Source: Bifidobacteriaceae bacterium
Lineage (GTDB): Bacteria; Actinomycetota; Actinomycetes; Actinomycetales; WQXJ01
Length of the DNA: 7,896 nt
Direction of reading: 5' to 3'
NCBI GenBank assembly: GCA_031265345.1
Contig: JAISCU010000196.1
Coordinates: 1-7,896 of the forward strand
Position 1 is the first letter of the stretch; every line of letters starts with the position of its first letter. Both the position numbers and the translations under genes were made by a program. Of this stretch, positions 1-5,815 are shown one piece after another. Below the pieces are notes generated by a model, which ran no database searches, was not told the origin of the DNA, and saw nothing but the letters and a program-made list of their open reading frames with translations.

Positions 1-517
1 CGATGTCGGCGACATTGCCGACGAACCGCCCGGCGTAGTCGATGAAATCGACCACATGGCCGCGCCCGGGCGCGGGCGGACGGAAGATCCGGTCGGCCAG
101 GTTCCCCGCCGCCCCTGCCAGCAACAGACCCAGGATGACCGCCCAGGGAGTCGACTTGACGCGCCGCGCGATCGCCACCACCGCCACCACCACGGCGGTG
201 GAGAGGATGGTGAACGCCCAGGTCAGCGACTCTCCCATGGAGAACGCCGCGCCTGGGTTGCGGACTAGCCTCAGCTCCAGGAACGAACCGATGAGCGAGA
301 CGGTGCGGCCCTCGGCGAGGGCCGCCACCGCCCAGGCCTTGGTGATCTGGTCCAGAGCCAAGACCCCGCTGGCCACCGCGGCCAGAATCACGATTTGGCG
401 GTGGAAACGCCGATCCGGCGTGGCGACGGAAGGCCCGGCGCCAGGACTGGCCGCTCGGTCGTCAGGCGGGTCGTCCGGTGGATTGTGCGTCCGGTCGCCG
501 GTCGAAGGCTCTTGCAC
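1..517 (-). CDS. lspA: Lipoprotein signal peptidase (signal peptidase II), C-terminus cut by window edge
   Basis: Membrane aspartyl protease that removes the signal peptide of diacylglyceryl-modified prolipoproteins. My own translation of the minus strand gives 172 residues running off the window. The family signatures appear in order: a first membrane segment containing DQITK (residues 56-60), two more hydrophobic segments, GNLADR (around residue 139), then HVVDF and NVAD. Asp157 in VVDF and Asp171 in NVAD are the expected catalytic pair. The start is a GTG at 517-515, the only plausible start after an in-frame stop at 529-527; only a weak GGA precedes it. It begins 19 nt after the wag31 stop, so co-transcription or coupling is likely. 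The first 35 or so residues are a Pro/Asp-rich cytoplasmic extension before the first membrane helix. Only the last part of the protein is missing. Confidence 0.93.
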   Translation of the reverse strand, partial: MQEPSTGDRTHNPPDDPPDDRAASPGAGPSVATPDRRFHRQIVILAAVASGVLALDQITKAWAVAALAEGRTVSLIGSFLELRLVRNPGAAFSMGESLTWAFTILSTAVVVAVVAIARRVKSTPWAVILGLLLAGAAGNLADRIFRPPAPGRGHVVDFIDYAGRFVGNVADI

Positions 518-536
518 TCCGGCGCCCTACGGATCG

Positions 537-1373
537 TCAGCGCTCGCCCAGGGCGTCGACTCCACCGGGGGAGGCCGCGCCGTCGATGTCCGTCAGGAGG
601 TTCTTCAGGTAGGTGCGCAGCCGGGTCCGGTAATCGCGCTCGAAGATCCTCAGAGACTCGATCTCCTTTTCCAGCTCGGCCTTCTCCTGCTCCAGGCGGG
701 ACTTGGTCCGGGTGGCGGTCTCCTCGGCCTCGCGGACGATCGAGGCGGCTTGGGCCTTCGCCTCGGAGATCATTTGGTCGCCCTGCTTCTGGCCGTCCCG
801 CACGTACTCGGCGTGCAGTTTGTTGGCCATCGCCAGGATGCCGGTGGCCGTCTCGGCGTCGTTCTGCGGGTCTTCCGGGAGGCCAGCGCTGCCAGCCGAG
901 GAGCCGATCACCGGTCCCCCGATGGGCCCTGAGCCGATGGGGCCGCCCACGGGTCCGCCGACAGGACCCGGCGGGGCCGTCGGCACCGGGGCGCCGGGCG
1001 CGACCGGGTTCGGCGGGACGCCGGCGGACGTGTCAGGGCCAGGGGCCGCGAGGGGGCCGCCCGGCACCCCCACTGGAGCGCCGAAATGAGGCAGCGGCGG
1101 ACTGGATGGATTGCCCAAATCGCCCACCGGCGCGGGGGACGGCAGCGAGACGGGCGCGTCGGAGGCGTTATGCCCCGACCGCTCCAACTCCGCGATCCGA
1201 GCCTCCGCGGCGGCCAGCTGGGTCTTGAGCTCCTCGTTCTCGGTCGCCAAGGCCCGCATCGACACGGCCACCTCATCGAGGAAATCGTCGACCTCGACTT
1301 GGTCGTAACCCTCACGGAACTTCGTGGTCTGGAATGCCTTCAGCACCACATCGTCGGCTGTCAGTTGTGCCAT
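537..1373 (-). CDS. wag31: DivIVA-family polar/septal scaffold protein Wag31
   Basis: Cytoplasmic coiled-coil protein that binds negatively curved membrane at poles and septa and, in actinobacteria, directs polar cell-wall growth. The N-terminal DivIVA lipid-binding domain is clear (residues 1-38, with KFREGYDQVEVDDFLDEV), followed by a short coiled coil (41-66). A second coiled coil covers about 178-255, with the family-typical KLHAEYV and SEAKAQA stretches. Between them lies an unusually Pro/Gly-rich linker (about 70-165) with repeated GGP(V/I)G units. The protein has 278 residues, and the linker accounts for much of that. The ATG start is supported by AGGTGG (1383-1378) four bases upstream. 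It follows yggT after a 172-bp gap that may hold its own promoter, and lspA follows 19 nt after the stop. The assignment rests on the N-terminal domain and the sepF-yggT-wag31 gene order. Confidence 0.95.
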   Translation of the reverse strand: MAQLTADDVVLKAFQTTKFREGYDQVEVDDFLDEVAVSMRALATENEELKTQLAAAEARIAELERSGHNASDAPVSLPSPAPVGDLGNPSSPPLPHFGAPVGVPGGPLAAPGPDTSAGVPPNPVAPGAPVPTAPPGPVGGPVGGPIGSGPIGGPVIGSSAGSAGLPEDPQNDAETATGILAMANKLHAEYVRDGQKQGDQMISEAKAQAASIVREAEETATRTKSRLEQEKAELEKEIESLRIFERDYRTRLRTYLKNLLTDIDGAASPGGVDALGER

Positions 1374-1375
1374 CT

Positions 1376-1383
1376 CTCCACCT
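1376..1383 (-). promoter_or_regulatory. Ribosome binding site of wag31
   Basis: The minus strand reads AGGTGGAG just before the ATG at 1373. AGGTGG ends four bases from the start codon. It is one of the better Shine-Dalgarno matches in the window and fixes the wag31 start. The leader hairpin at 1397-1416 does not overlap it. Confidence 0.7.
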
Positions 1384-1396
1384 AGATAGATTCCCT

Positions 1397-1416
1397 AAAG
1401 TCTCGCTTGAGACTTT
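1397..1416 (-). promoter_or_regulatory. Perfect inverted repeat / leader hairpin upstream of wag31
   Basis: On the minus strand this is AAAGTCTC, a four-base loop AAGC, then GAGACTTT: an exact 8-bp stem. It ends 23 nt before the wag31 ATG, so it would lie in the 5' leader if transcription starts near 1420-1430. There is no run of T after it, so it does not look like a rho-independent terminator. It could be an mRNA-stability structure or a DNA operator; the sequence does not decide. Confidence 0.5.
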
Positions 1417-1425
1417 CTCTCACGT

Positions 1426-1454
1426 CCTACGCTAGCCGATCATAGGCCAGTTCC
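1426..1454 (-). promoter_or_regulatory. Candidate promoter(s) for wag31
   Basis: The minus strand contains TATGAT (1444-1439), close to a consensus -10 box but without a good -35 partner. Overlapping it is GGAAC (1454-1450), 18 bases, then CGTAGG (1431-1426), which resembles the GGAAC...CGT pattern of extracytoplasmic-function sigma factors. Both lie downstream of yggT and upstream of the leader hairpin. Either could drive wag31-lspA separately from the ftsZ transcript. This is pattern matching only. Confidence 0.3.
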
Positions 1455-1545
1455 CGCACTCGCGGGCCGGTCGGCGTCCATTTGGAGCCATCCGGACCGC
1501 CCGCGCACGGCCCATCGCAGGGCCCATCGGACCCGCGCACCCAGT

Positions 1546-1848
1546 TCATACGGCACCCGACCCGATCACGGCGGCTGCCCCGTAGGCCACCACCGAGACC
1601 ACGACGAAGACCACCAGGAACGCCAAGTCGAGGGCCATCGGACCGATCCGAACCGGTTTGATTATTCGGCGCGCCACGCGCAACGGCGGATCGGTCACCA
1701 GGAAGACGACTTCCGCGACTGCGGCCATCGCCTTCTTCGGCCGCCACGACTGGCTGATCGACATCAGCAAGCCGAACACCATGCGGACCACTAGCACCAG
1801 CAGATAGAGCTGAGCCAGTAGCCAGACGATGTAGGCGGCGGTCCTCAC
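1546..1848 (-). CDS. yggT: YggT family integral membrane protein
   Basis: A 100-residue membrane protein of the YggT family, commonly encoded between sepF and divIVA in Gram-positive bacteria; its molecular function is not established. Two hydrophobic segments are visible at about residues 4-28 and 72-96. Between them is the conserved loop VTDPPLRVARRIIKPVRIG followed by ALDL, which is the family hallmark. The start is a GTG at 1848-1846, preceded by AGCAGGT. It begins only 5 nt downstream of the sepF stop (1856-1854), which supports translation from the same message. The stop (TGA, 1548-1546) is followed by the 172-bp gap before wag31. Context and length both fit the family. Confidence 0.9.
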   Translation of the reverse strand: MRTAAYIVWLLAQLYLLVLVVRMVFGLLMSISQSWRPKKAMAAVAEVVFLVTDPPLRVARRIIKPVRIGPMALDLAFLVVFVVVSVVAYGAAAVIGSGAV

Positions 1849-1853
1849 ACCTG

Positions 1854-2282
1854 CTACTCGCTGTAACGGTGGTGTGTCTCACCGGTGACTTCGGACACGT
1901 CCAGGTTGGGCGGCGAGAGCAGGAAGACCTCGCGCGTTATGCGCTCCAGGTTCCCCCGCAACGCGTGCGTCAACCCCATCGCGAAGTCGATCAAGCGCCG
2001 GGCGTCGTTATCCGAGGCCTCCGACAGGTCGATGATCACGGGCACCTGCTCGCGGTAGGTGGTCCCGACGATCTTGGCGTCCTCGAACGTCCGGGGACGC
2101 GATGTGACGATCCGCTGCATCGGCTCCTCCGCCACCCTCAGATGGCCACGGCCGCGCGGCGGCGGGTGGATCGGCGTGACATCAGCGATCTGCTCCTCAG
2201 GCTCGTCGTAGTAGTACTCGTCGTCAGCGTCGGATGGAAGGAGGCCTAGCTTCCTTCCTGTGTTCTGCATCCAACCGGCCAT
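1854..2282 (-). CDS. sepF: Cell division protein SepF
   Basis: SepF polymerises into rings, binds the inner membrane through an N-terminal amphipathic helix and bundles or tethers FtsZ through its C-terminal tail; in actinobacteria lacking FtsA it is the main Z-ring membrane anchor. The 142-residue protein has the expected layout: a short N-terminal helix (MAGWMQNTGRKLGLL), an acidic, Tyr-rich linker (residues 17-40), and the SepF domain (about 55-130) with RIVTSRPRTFEDA, VPVIIDLS and RLIDFAMGL. I chose the ATG at 2282-2280 over an in-frame upstream ATG at 2363. The internal start gives the family's usual N-terminus and has AAGGAG (2298-2293) upstream, whereas the 27 extra residues look non-coding. 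It lies 123 bp after pgeF and 5 nt before yggT. Confidence 0.94.
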   Translation of the reverse strand: MAGWMQNTGRKLGLLPSDADDEYYYDEPEEQIADVTPIHPPPRGRGHLRVAEEPMQRIVTSRPRTFEDAKIVGTTYREQVPVIIDLSEASDNDARRLIDFAMGLTHALRGNLERITREVFLLSPPNLDVSEVTGETHHRYSE

Positions 2283-2292
2283 AATTCTGTTT

Positions 2293-2298
2293 CTCCTT
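2293..2298 (-). promoter_or_regulatory. Ribosome binding site of sepF, fixing the internal start
   Basis: The minus strand reads AAGGAG ten bases before the ATG at 2282. This strong match decides between the ATG at 2282 and the longer reading from 2363, which has no comparable site. Confidence 0.7.
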
Positions 2299-2303
2299 TT
2301 GCG

Positions 2304-2326
2304 GGTGGGGAAGACTGTTACCCACC
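2304..2326 (-). repeat. Short inverted repeat in the pgeF-sepF gap
   Basis: GGTGGG (2304-2309) and CCCACC (2321-2326) can pair around an 11-base loop. A second, tighter dyad, CGGGTC-CA-GACCCG, lies at 2338-2351. Neither is followed by a T run. They sit in the gap where ylmE is often found in related clusters, and could affect sepF expression or message processing. Weak evidence. Confidence 0.3.
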
Positions 2327-2405
2327 AGCAACCTAAGCGGGTCCAGACCCGAGTGCCCGGCATTACGCGCGGCGTGTCGCCAAGCCGTCGCGTAAGGCCC
2401 GCCGA

Positions 2406-3098
2406 TCAGGGGCGGTTCGCGCCCGTCGGGTCCGCCAAAGCGATCACGGCCCCCTGCCTGCCCGCGCTCCGGTCGCGCCGCCAAGAGAAGAACCGCTCCG
2501 ACTCCCGCGTGCATTCGCGCACCCATTCGATCCGCTCGATCCCGCCTCGTCGCAATTGCGCCACCACCGAGGCGGCCACGTCCAACCGCGCCGATCCGTC
2601 CGCGCTCGTCCCCGTGACGTGTCCGCGTCGGCGAGCTTCGGCCGCGAGGTCCTCGCCCACCTGGTAGCAATCCCCGCAAATGGCCGGTCCGACCGCCGCC
2701 CTGAGCGCCCCCGCGTCCTGGCCGGCGACTTCGGCCAGAGCCGACCGGACGGCATCGGACATCAAACCGCGCCAACCGACGTGGACCGCCGCCACCAGGC
2801 CTCGCTCCGGGTCGGCCAGCAGCACCGGCACGCAGTCCGCCGTCCGTATCACTAGCCCGATGCCGCGCTGCCGGCTCCCCAGCGCGTCGCCGGTCGGGTA
2901 ACGGGCCGGGTCCGGCGTCGGCTGGTCCACCCAGCACAAGCGGTCGCCGTGGACCTGTTTGACGAACGCCAAGGGCAGGCCCACCGCATCGCTCAGGGCG
3001 GCCCGCCCCTCGACCGTGGCCAGGTCGAACTGGTTGGTCGTGAAATAGGACCTGGCACCAGGCCCGAGGTCGACCGGGATCAATCCTCGTTCAGCCAA
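2406..3098 (-). CDS. pgeF: Peptidoglycan editing factor PgeF (YfiH/laccase-domain protein)
   Basis: Member of the YfiH/PgeF (Cu-oxidase_4) family. In E. coli PgeF removes wrongly incorporated L-Ser from cell-wall precursors; other members act on purine nucleosides. The metal-site motifs are intact: QVHG (His50), TADC (Cys89) and HVGWRG (His106). They are followed by the conserved GPAICGDCYQVG (137-148) and the C-terminal FSWRRD and GRQGAVIAL stretches. The protein is 230 residues, and the region between FTTN (19-22) and the first helix is about 20 residues shorter than usual: the GG-x-S...NLG-HVGDDP-like segment is missing. The start is uncertain. A TTG at 3098-3096 overlaps the ftsZ end by 19 nt; a second TTG at 3083-3081 overlaps the ftsZ TGA (TTGA). 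No ATG or GTG is available nearby. Overlap with ftsZ implies coupled translation. Confidence 0.9.
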   Translation of the reverse strand: MAERGLIPVDLGPGARSYFTTNQFDLATVEGRAALSDAVGLPLAFVKQVHGDRLCWVDQPTPDPARYPTGDALGSRQRGIGLVIRTADCVPVLLADPERGLVAAVHVGWRGLMSDAVRSALAEVAGQDAGALRAAVGPAICGDCYQVGEDLAAEARRRGHVTGTSADGSARLDVAASVVAQLRRGGIERIEWVRECTRESERFFSWRRDRSAGRQGAVIALADPTGANRP

Positions 3099-4489
3099 GA
3101 CGGCACCACGATGTCATCCTTCGACGACGGCGGCGGGGTGGCCGGCTTGGAGGGCCGCTCGCGCGAACGGCGGGTCGAATCGAACAGCGGTGTCGAGCCG
3201 GTGGGCACCTGGGCGGTCGGCTCGTCCGAGGGCGGCGCGGCGACTGGCGACTGGCTCGGACCGGACGAGTCCCCGAACAGGCCCGTGACCGGGGTGTTGG
3301 CGCGCGGGATGCGTTGGCGGACCGGGCTGTCGGCAGAATCGGCGGCGGCCCTGATTGACGGCGGCGGAGCTGGAGGCAATGCGGCGATTGGCTGGTCCGC
3401 CGTGGAGGCGACCGCGACGGCAACCGGGGCGCCGGCGCCGAGCACGGGGACTGGCTCGACCGGCCGAACCGCTGCCGGCGCGGTCACAGCGGGCGCGGCG
3501 TTCGCTTTGGTGGTCCGCAGCTCGGAGGTGTACGTCTTCGGATCGGGCACGTCGAAGCCCGCCGCGATGACCGTCACGCGGACTTCGTCGGCCAGGGCGT
3601 CGTCGATGATCTGGCCGAAGATGATGTTGGCCTCCGGATGAACCGCCTCGGAGACCAGCGAGGCTCCCCGGTTGACCTCGTCCAGCCCGATGTCGCTGGC
3701 GCTCTGGATGCACAACAGCACGCCGTGGGCGCCGTCGATGGAGGCCTCCAGGAGAGGCGAGCTGATGGCCATCTCGGCCGCCCGCACGGTCCGGTCCTCG
3801 CCGCGCGCCGCGCCGATCCCCATCAGGGCGCTGCCCGCGCCCTTCATGACCGATTCGACGTCCGCGAAATCGACGTTGATCAGGCCGGGCGTGGTGATCA
3901 GGTCGGTGATCCCCTGGACGCCGGACAGGAGCACCTGGTCGGCGCTGCGGAACGCCTCCAGGATCGACATGCCCGGATCGGAGATCTGCATCAGCCGCTC
4001 GTTCGGGATGACGATCAGGGTGTCGACCTCTTGGCGCAGCTTGTCGATCCCGTCGATGGCCTGGTTCTCGCGCCTGCGCCCCTCGAACCCGAACGGCCGT
4101 GTCACCACGCCGACGGTCAGGGCGTCCAGCTCGCGGGCGATCCGCGCCACCACCGGCGCGCCGCCCGTGCCGGTGCCGCCGCCCTCGCCGGCCGCCACGA
4201 AGACCATGTCCGCGCCCTCGAGGACTTCCCGGATTTCGTCGGCGTGCTCCTCCGCGGAGCGGCGGCCCACCTCCGGATCGGCTCCGGCGCCGAGCCCGCG
4301 GGTGCTCTCGCGGCCGATGTCGAGCTTGACGTCGGCATCGGACATCAACAGAGCTTGGGCGTCGGTGTTGATGGCGACGAACTCGACGCCTTTGAGCCCG
4401 ACTTCCTTCATCCGGTTGACGGCGTTGACGCCGCCGCCGCCGATGCCGACCACCTTGATGACCGCAAGGTAATTCTGGGGTGCCGCCAC
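3080..4489 (-). CDS. ftsZ: Cell division GTPase FtsZ
   Basis: Tubulin-like GTPase that polymerises at mid-cell and organises septum synthesis. The 469-residue protein carries the nucleotide-binding GIGGGGVNAVNRM (15-27), the tubulin signature GGGTGTG (103-109) and the T7 loop with Asn205, Asp207 and Asp210 (NVDFAD) needed for GTP hydrolysis across subunits. The globular core ends near residue 315 at VIAAGFD. A Pro/Ala/Ser-rich intrinsically disordered linker of about 140 residues follows, then a C-terminal tail DDIVVPSWLNED (458-469), the expected SepF-binding peptide, with Trp where Phe is common. The start is a GTG at 4489-4487 with a perfect GGAGG five bases upstream. pgeF overlaps its end. 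Unusually, the upstream neighbour is vapC, not ftsQ, separated by 305 bp, so ftsZ should have its own promoter. Confidence 0.98.
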   Translation of the reverse strand: MAAPQNYLAVIKVVGIGGGGVNAVNRMKEVGLKGVEFVAINTDAQALLMSDADVKLDIGRESTRGLGAGADPEVGRRSAEEHADEIREVLEGADMVFVAAGEGGGTGTGGAPVVARIARELDALTVGVVTRPFGFEGRRRENQAIDGIDKLRQEVDTLIVIPNERLMQISDPGMSILEAFRSADQVLLSGVQGITDLITTPGLINVDFADVESVMKGAGSALMGIGAARGEDRTVRAAEMAISSPLLEASIDGAHGVLLCIQSASDIGLDEVNRGASLVSEAVHPEANIIFGQIIDDALADEVRVTVIAAGFDVPDPKTYTSELRTTKANAAPAVTAPAAVRPVEPVPVLGAGAPVAVAVASTADQPIAALPPAPPPSIRAAADSADSPVRQRIPRANTPVTGLFGDSSGPSQSPVAAPPSDEPTAQVPTGSTPLFDSTRRSRERPSKPATPPPSSKDDIVVPSWLNED

Positions 4490-4494
4490 GAGGT

Positions 4495-4499
4495 CCTCC
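4495..4499 (-). promoter_or_regulatory. Ribosome binding site of ftsZ
   Basis: A perfect GGAGG on the minus strand, five bases before the GTG at 4489. It supports the GTG as the true start, giving the usual actinobacterial N-terminus MAAPQNYLAVIKVVG. Confidence 0.8.
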
Positions 4500-4515
4500 G
4501 ATGCTTGTGGACGTA

Positions 4516-4521
4516 GTTATA
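4516..4521 (-). promoter_or_regulatory. Candidate -10 box of an ftsZ promoter
   Basis: TATAAC on the minus strand matches the -10 consensus at five of six positions and stands out in otherwise very GC-rich DNA. It would start transcription near 4509 and give a leader of about 20 nt containing GGAGG. No recognisable -35 lies 16-18 bases upstream. It overlaps the small dyad TAGT-CGTATA-ACTA, a possible operator. Confidence 0.4.
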
Positions 4522-4672
4522 CGACTATTGACGCTAGGCCGCACGCGCCCTCCAAACAATCACCTGGGTCCGCGTGTCGCGCACCGGCCCCCGAATCGGC
4601 CTGGGGACGCGGATTCGTGTGACTCTGGGGCGGGCCCCGCCGATTCCCGGCGCCGCTCGGCCGCCTTTGTCC

Positions 4673-4690
4673 CGAACTGGCTTCAGTTCG
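4673..4690 (-). repeat. Perfect hairpin between vapC and ftsZ
   Basis: On the minus strand: CGAACTG, loop AAGC, CAGTTCG, an exact 7-bp stem. It lies 104 nt after the vapC stop. There is no following T run, so it is not a classic terminator, although it could attenuate read-through from vapBC or shape a long ftsZ leader. Its loop is the same AAGC as in the wag31 leader hairpin. Confidence 0.45.
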
Positions 4691-4794
4691 CCGCGCGGCC
4701 CAGTTCCAGCCAGCCCAGGACACCGCTGCCCGATGCCGCGCGGTCGGCTCGCCGCATTTTCGCAGGTCGCCTGGTCGACGGCGCCGACCGTTGA

Positions 4795-5220
4795 CTACTC
4801 GCTCACCACGGCCAGACCCTCGAATCTCACGAAGTCCCGATCGAACGAGGCGACGGGACAGTCGTTTTCCAGCGCTATAGCGGCGATGTAGGCATCGGAC
4901 ACGAGGTTGCGCATCGCGCCCGTCTGGTCGCACAGGCCCAAGAAGGTGTCGATGCCGCCATTCAGGCCGCGGACCCCGACGGCATAGCGGGGGTCGGATT
5001 GCAGGTCGTGCGCAAACTGGCGCACGTCGGTCCAAGTGGCCAGAATCGAGGGGTGAATCGCGCCGGTCGCGAGTCTGGCGAATCCGCTCCAAACCACGTC
5101 GGGGATCACAACCGGCGACAGGTCTTCGAAAGCCGTCGCCAACAGACGTGCTGCCCGCGAATGATTGGGGTGAGATCTGACAAACGCCGCGACCAGCACA
5201 TTCACGTCGACAACGATCAT
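4795..5220 (-). CDS. vapC: PIN-domain ribonuclease toxin, VapC family
   Basis: A 141-residue PIN-domain protein, expected to be a metal-dependent RNase inhibited by the adjacent VapB. Asp5 in MIVVDVNVLV opens the domain. The C-terminal half has NLVSDAYIAAIA (Asp109) and SFDRDF (Asp127, Asp129), all typical active-site positions. The central acidic residue present in many PIN domains is not obvious: the WSGFARLATG segment (44-53) has no Glu. This is also usual in the subfamily with GFLRL-type sequence, so it is not proof of inactivity. The length is normal and there is no frame disruption. Its ATG overlaps the vapB stop by four bases (ATGA), the standard coupling of this module. It reads towards ftsZ, 305 bp upstream of it. 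Confidence 0.9.
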   Translation of the reverse strand: MIVVDVNVLVAAFVRSHPNHSRAARLLATAFEDLSPVVIPDVVWSGFARLATGAIHPSILATWTDVRQFAHDLQSDPRYAVGVRGLNGGIDTFLGLCDQTGAMRNLVSDAYIAAIALENDCPVASFDRDFVRFEGLAVVSE

Positions 5221-5522
5221 GCAGACTCGCCTGCCGGCCGACCGGTCCCGGATCGGGCGTACGCGCCTGACTCAGTCTCCTGGTCGATCCCGTCCAGGTA
5301 ATCAAGCATCGCCGCTGCTGAAGTGTAATCGACCCCCGGTATTGGCACCCACGGACCGTCGACGGTGTGCCAGGCCGGAGGCGGTGACGTCCCCGGCCCC
5401 ACAGCCGCAAAGTAATTGCGCAGGGCGTCATCCAACAAGGTGCCAAGGGCGATTCCGCGCTCGCGCGCGAGGCCTTCCGCTCGCCGGAGTAATGGGTCGT
5501 CAAGGTCGACGGTTGCGCGCAC
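5217..5522 (-). CDS. vapB: Ribbon-helix-helix antitoxin, VapB family
   Basis: Antitoxin partner of the downstream VapC: the N-terminus dimerises and binds its own operator, and the C-terminus masks the toxin active site. Residues 1-40 look like a ribbon-helix-helix domain: strand RATVDLDD, then helices covering LLRRAEGLARERG and ALGTLLDDALRNYF. The rest (41-101) is Pro/Gly-rich with a short helical piece VDYTSAAAMLDYLDGID, a plausible toxin-binding segment. I prefer the GTG at 5522-5520, which gives MRATVDLDD, over the TTG one codon upstream. No good ribosome site is present, but a promoter placed so that transcription begins at this GTG is visible. It overlaps vapC by four bases. Confidence 0.85.
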   Translation of the reverse strand: MRATVDLDDPLLRRAEGLARERGIALGTLLDDALRNYFAAVGPGTSPPPAWHTVDGPWVPIPGVDYTSAAAMLDYLDGIDQETESGAYARSGTGRPAGESA

Positions 5523-5528
5523 CAATCC

Positions 5529-5557
5529 AGACTACTTTGCGAGCATCACGGCATCAA
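5529..5557 (-). promoter_or_regulatory. Candidate vapBC promoter, probably leaderless
   Basis: The minus strand has TTGATG (5557-5552), a 17-base spacer, then TAGTCT (5534-5529). Six bases (GGATTG) separate the -10 box from the vapB GTG. With the usual distance from -10 box to start site, transcription would begin on or next to the start codon, consistent with the absence of a Shine-Dalgarno sequence. Leaderless messages are common in actinobacteria. Confidence 0.5.
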
Positions 5558-5574
5558 GCGTTCACGCGAGTGGC

Positions 5575-5811
5575 TCAGGGCCTTCGCCGTTTGGGCTTGG
5601 GGGCGTCGCGGTGGTGCCAGCGGGCGGCATCGTCCACTTCCATGGTGTCGCAAATGGCGTCCCAGACCTGGCGCGGCGGCACTCCGGCCTCCAGGGCCTC
5701 GACCGCCGTGCGCGAGCCCAACGCCCCCATCACCAGGTCGGCGGCCAACGACTTGGCGTAGGCCCGCCCGAAGGCGTGGTCCATCGATTCCCAGAATTCG
5801 CTGTGGCGCAC
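5575..5811 (-). CDS. DUF3046 family small protein
   Basis: A 78-residue protein of the actinobacterial DUF3046 family, whose function is unknown. The hallmark features are present: HSEFWESMDHAFG near the N-terminus, AYAKSLAADLVMGALGSRT, and ALEAGVPPRQVWDAICDTMEV. The family is usually a little over 60 residues; here a basic tail (about 64-78, ending KPKRRRP) extends it. I chose the GTG at 5811-5809, which starts right before the conserved HSEFW. An upstream ATG at 5856 would overlap the kinase gene and add 15 residues without family similarity. The chosen start is 4 nt after the pfkB stop, so the two genes are probably translated together. In many actinobacteria this family sits near recA/recX; neither is visible here. 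Confidence 0.85.
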   Translation of the reverse strand: MRHSEFWESMDHAFGRAYAKSLAADLVMGALGSRTAVEALEAGVPPRQVWDAICDTMEVDDAARWHHRDAPKPKRRRP

Positions 5812-5815
5812 CCGG

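Larger units (their letters stand above)
4490..4794. other. Non-coding region between vapC and ftsZ
   Basis: No convincing gene is present on either strand; open frames here lack family-like sequence or a good start. The minus strand, going towards ftsZ, shows an exact hairpin (4673-4690), a GC-rich dyad GGGGC-GG-GCCCC near 4627-4638, a weak CGAATC/GATTCG pair (4592-4597 and 4612-4617), a -10-like box TATAAC (4521-4516) and the GGAGG ribosome site (4499-4495). It therefore most likely carries the ftsZ promoter and leader. Confidence 0.6.

Noticed and set aside
42..932. Long plus-strand open frame opposite lspA and wag31
   Set aside because: It has no family-like sequence, and the minus strand in the same place carries clear LspA and Wag31 motifs. 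GC-rich DNA leaves long antisense frames open.
1506..1529. Two tandem 12-bp units (CACGGCCCATCG and CAGGGCCCATCG), one of which matches wag31 at 920-931 in inverted orientation
   Set aside because: Only two short GC-rich copies with one mismatch; easily chance, with no sign of a mobile or regulatory role.
3114..4559. Long Arg-rich minus-strand frame overlapping ftsZ
   Set aside because: It is a shifted reading of ftsZ, full of Arg/Gly/Pro, with no domain; FtsZ itself is unmistakable.
4673..4690. Rho-independent terminator for vapBC
   Set aside because: The stem is perfect but followed by GC-rich sequence without a T run, so the terminator label is not supported.
4517..5503. Minus-strand 328-codon frame across vapBC and the ftsZ upstream gap
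   Set aside because: It is out of frame with the recognised VapB and VapC proteins and has low-complexity basic composition.
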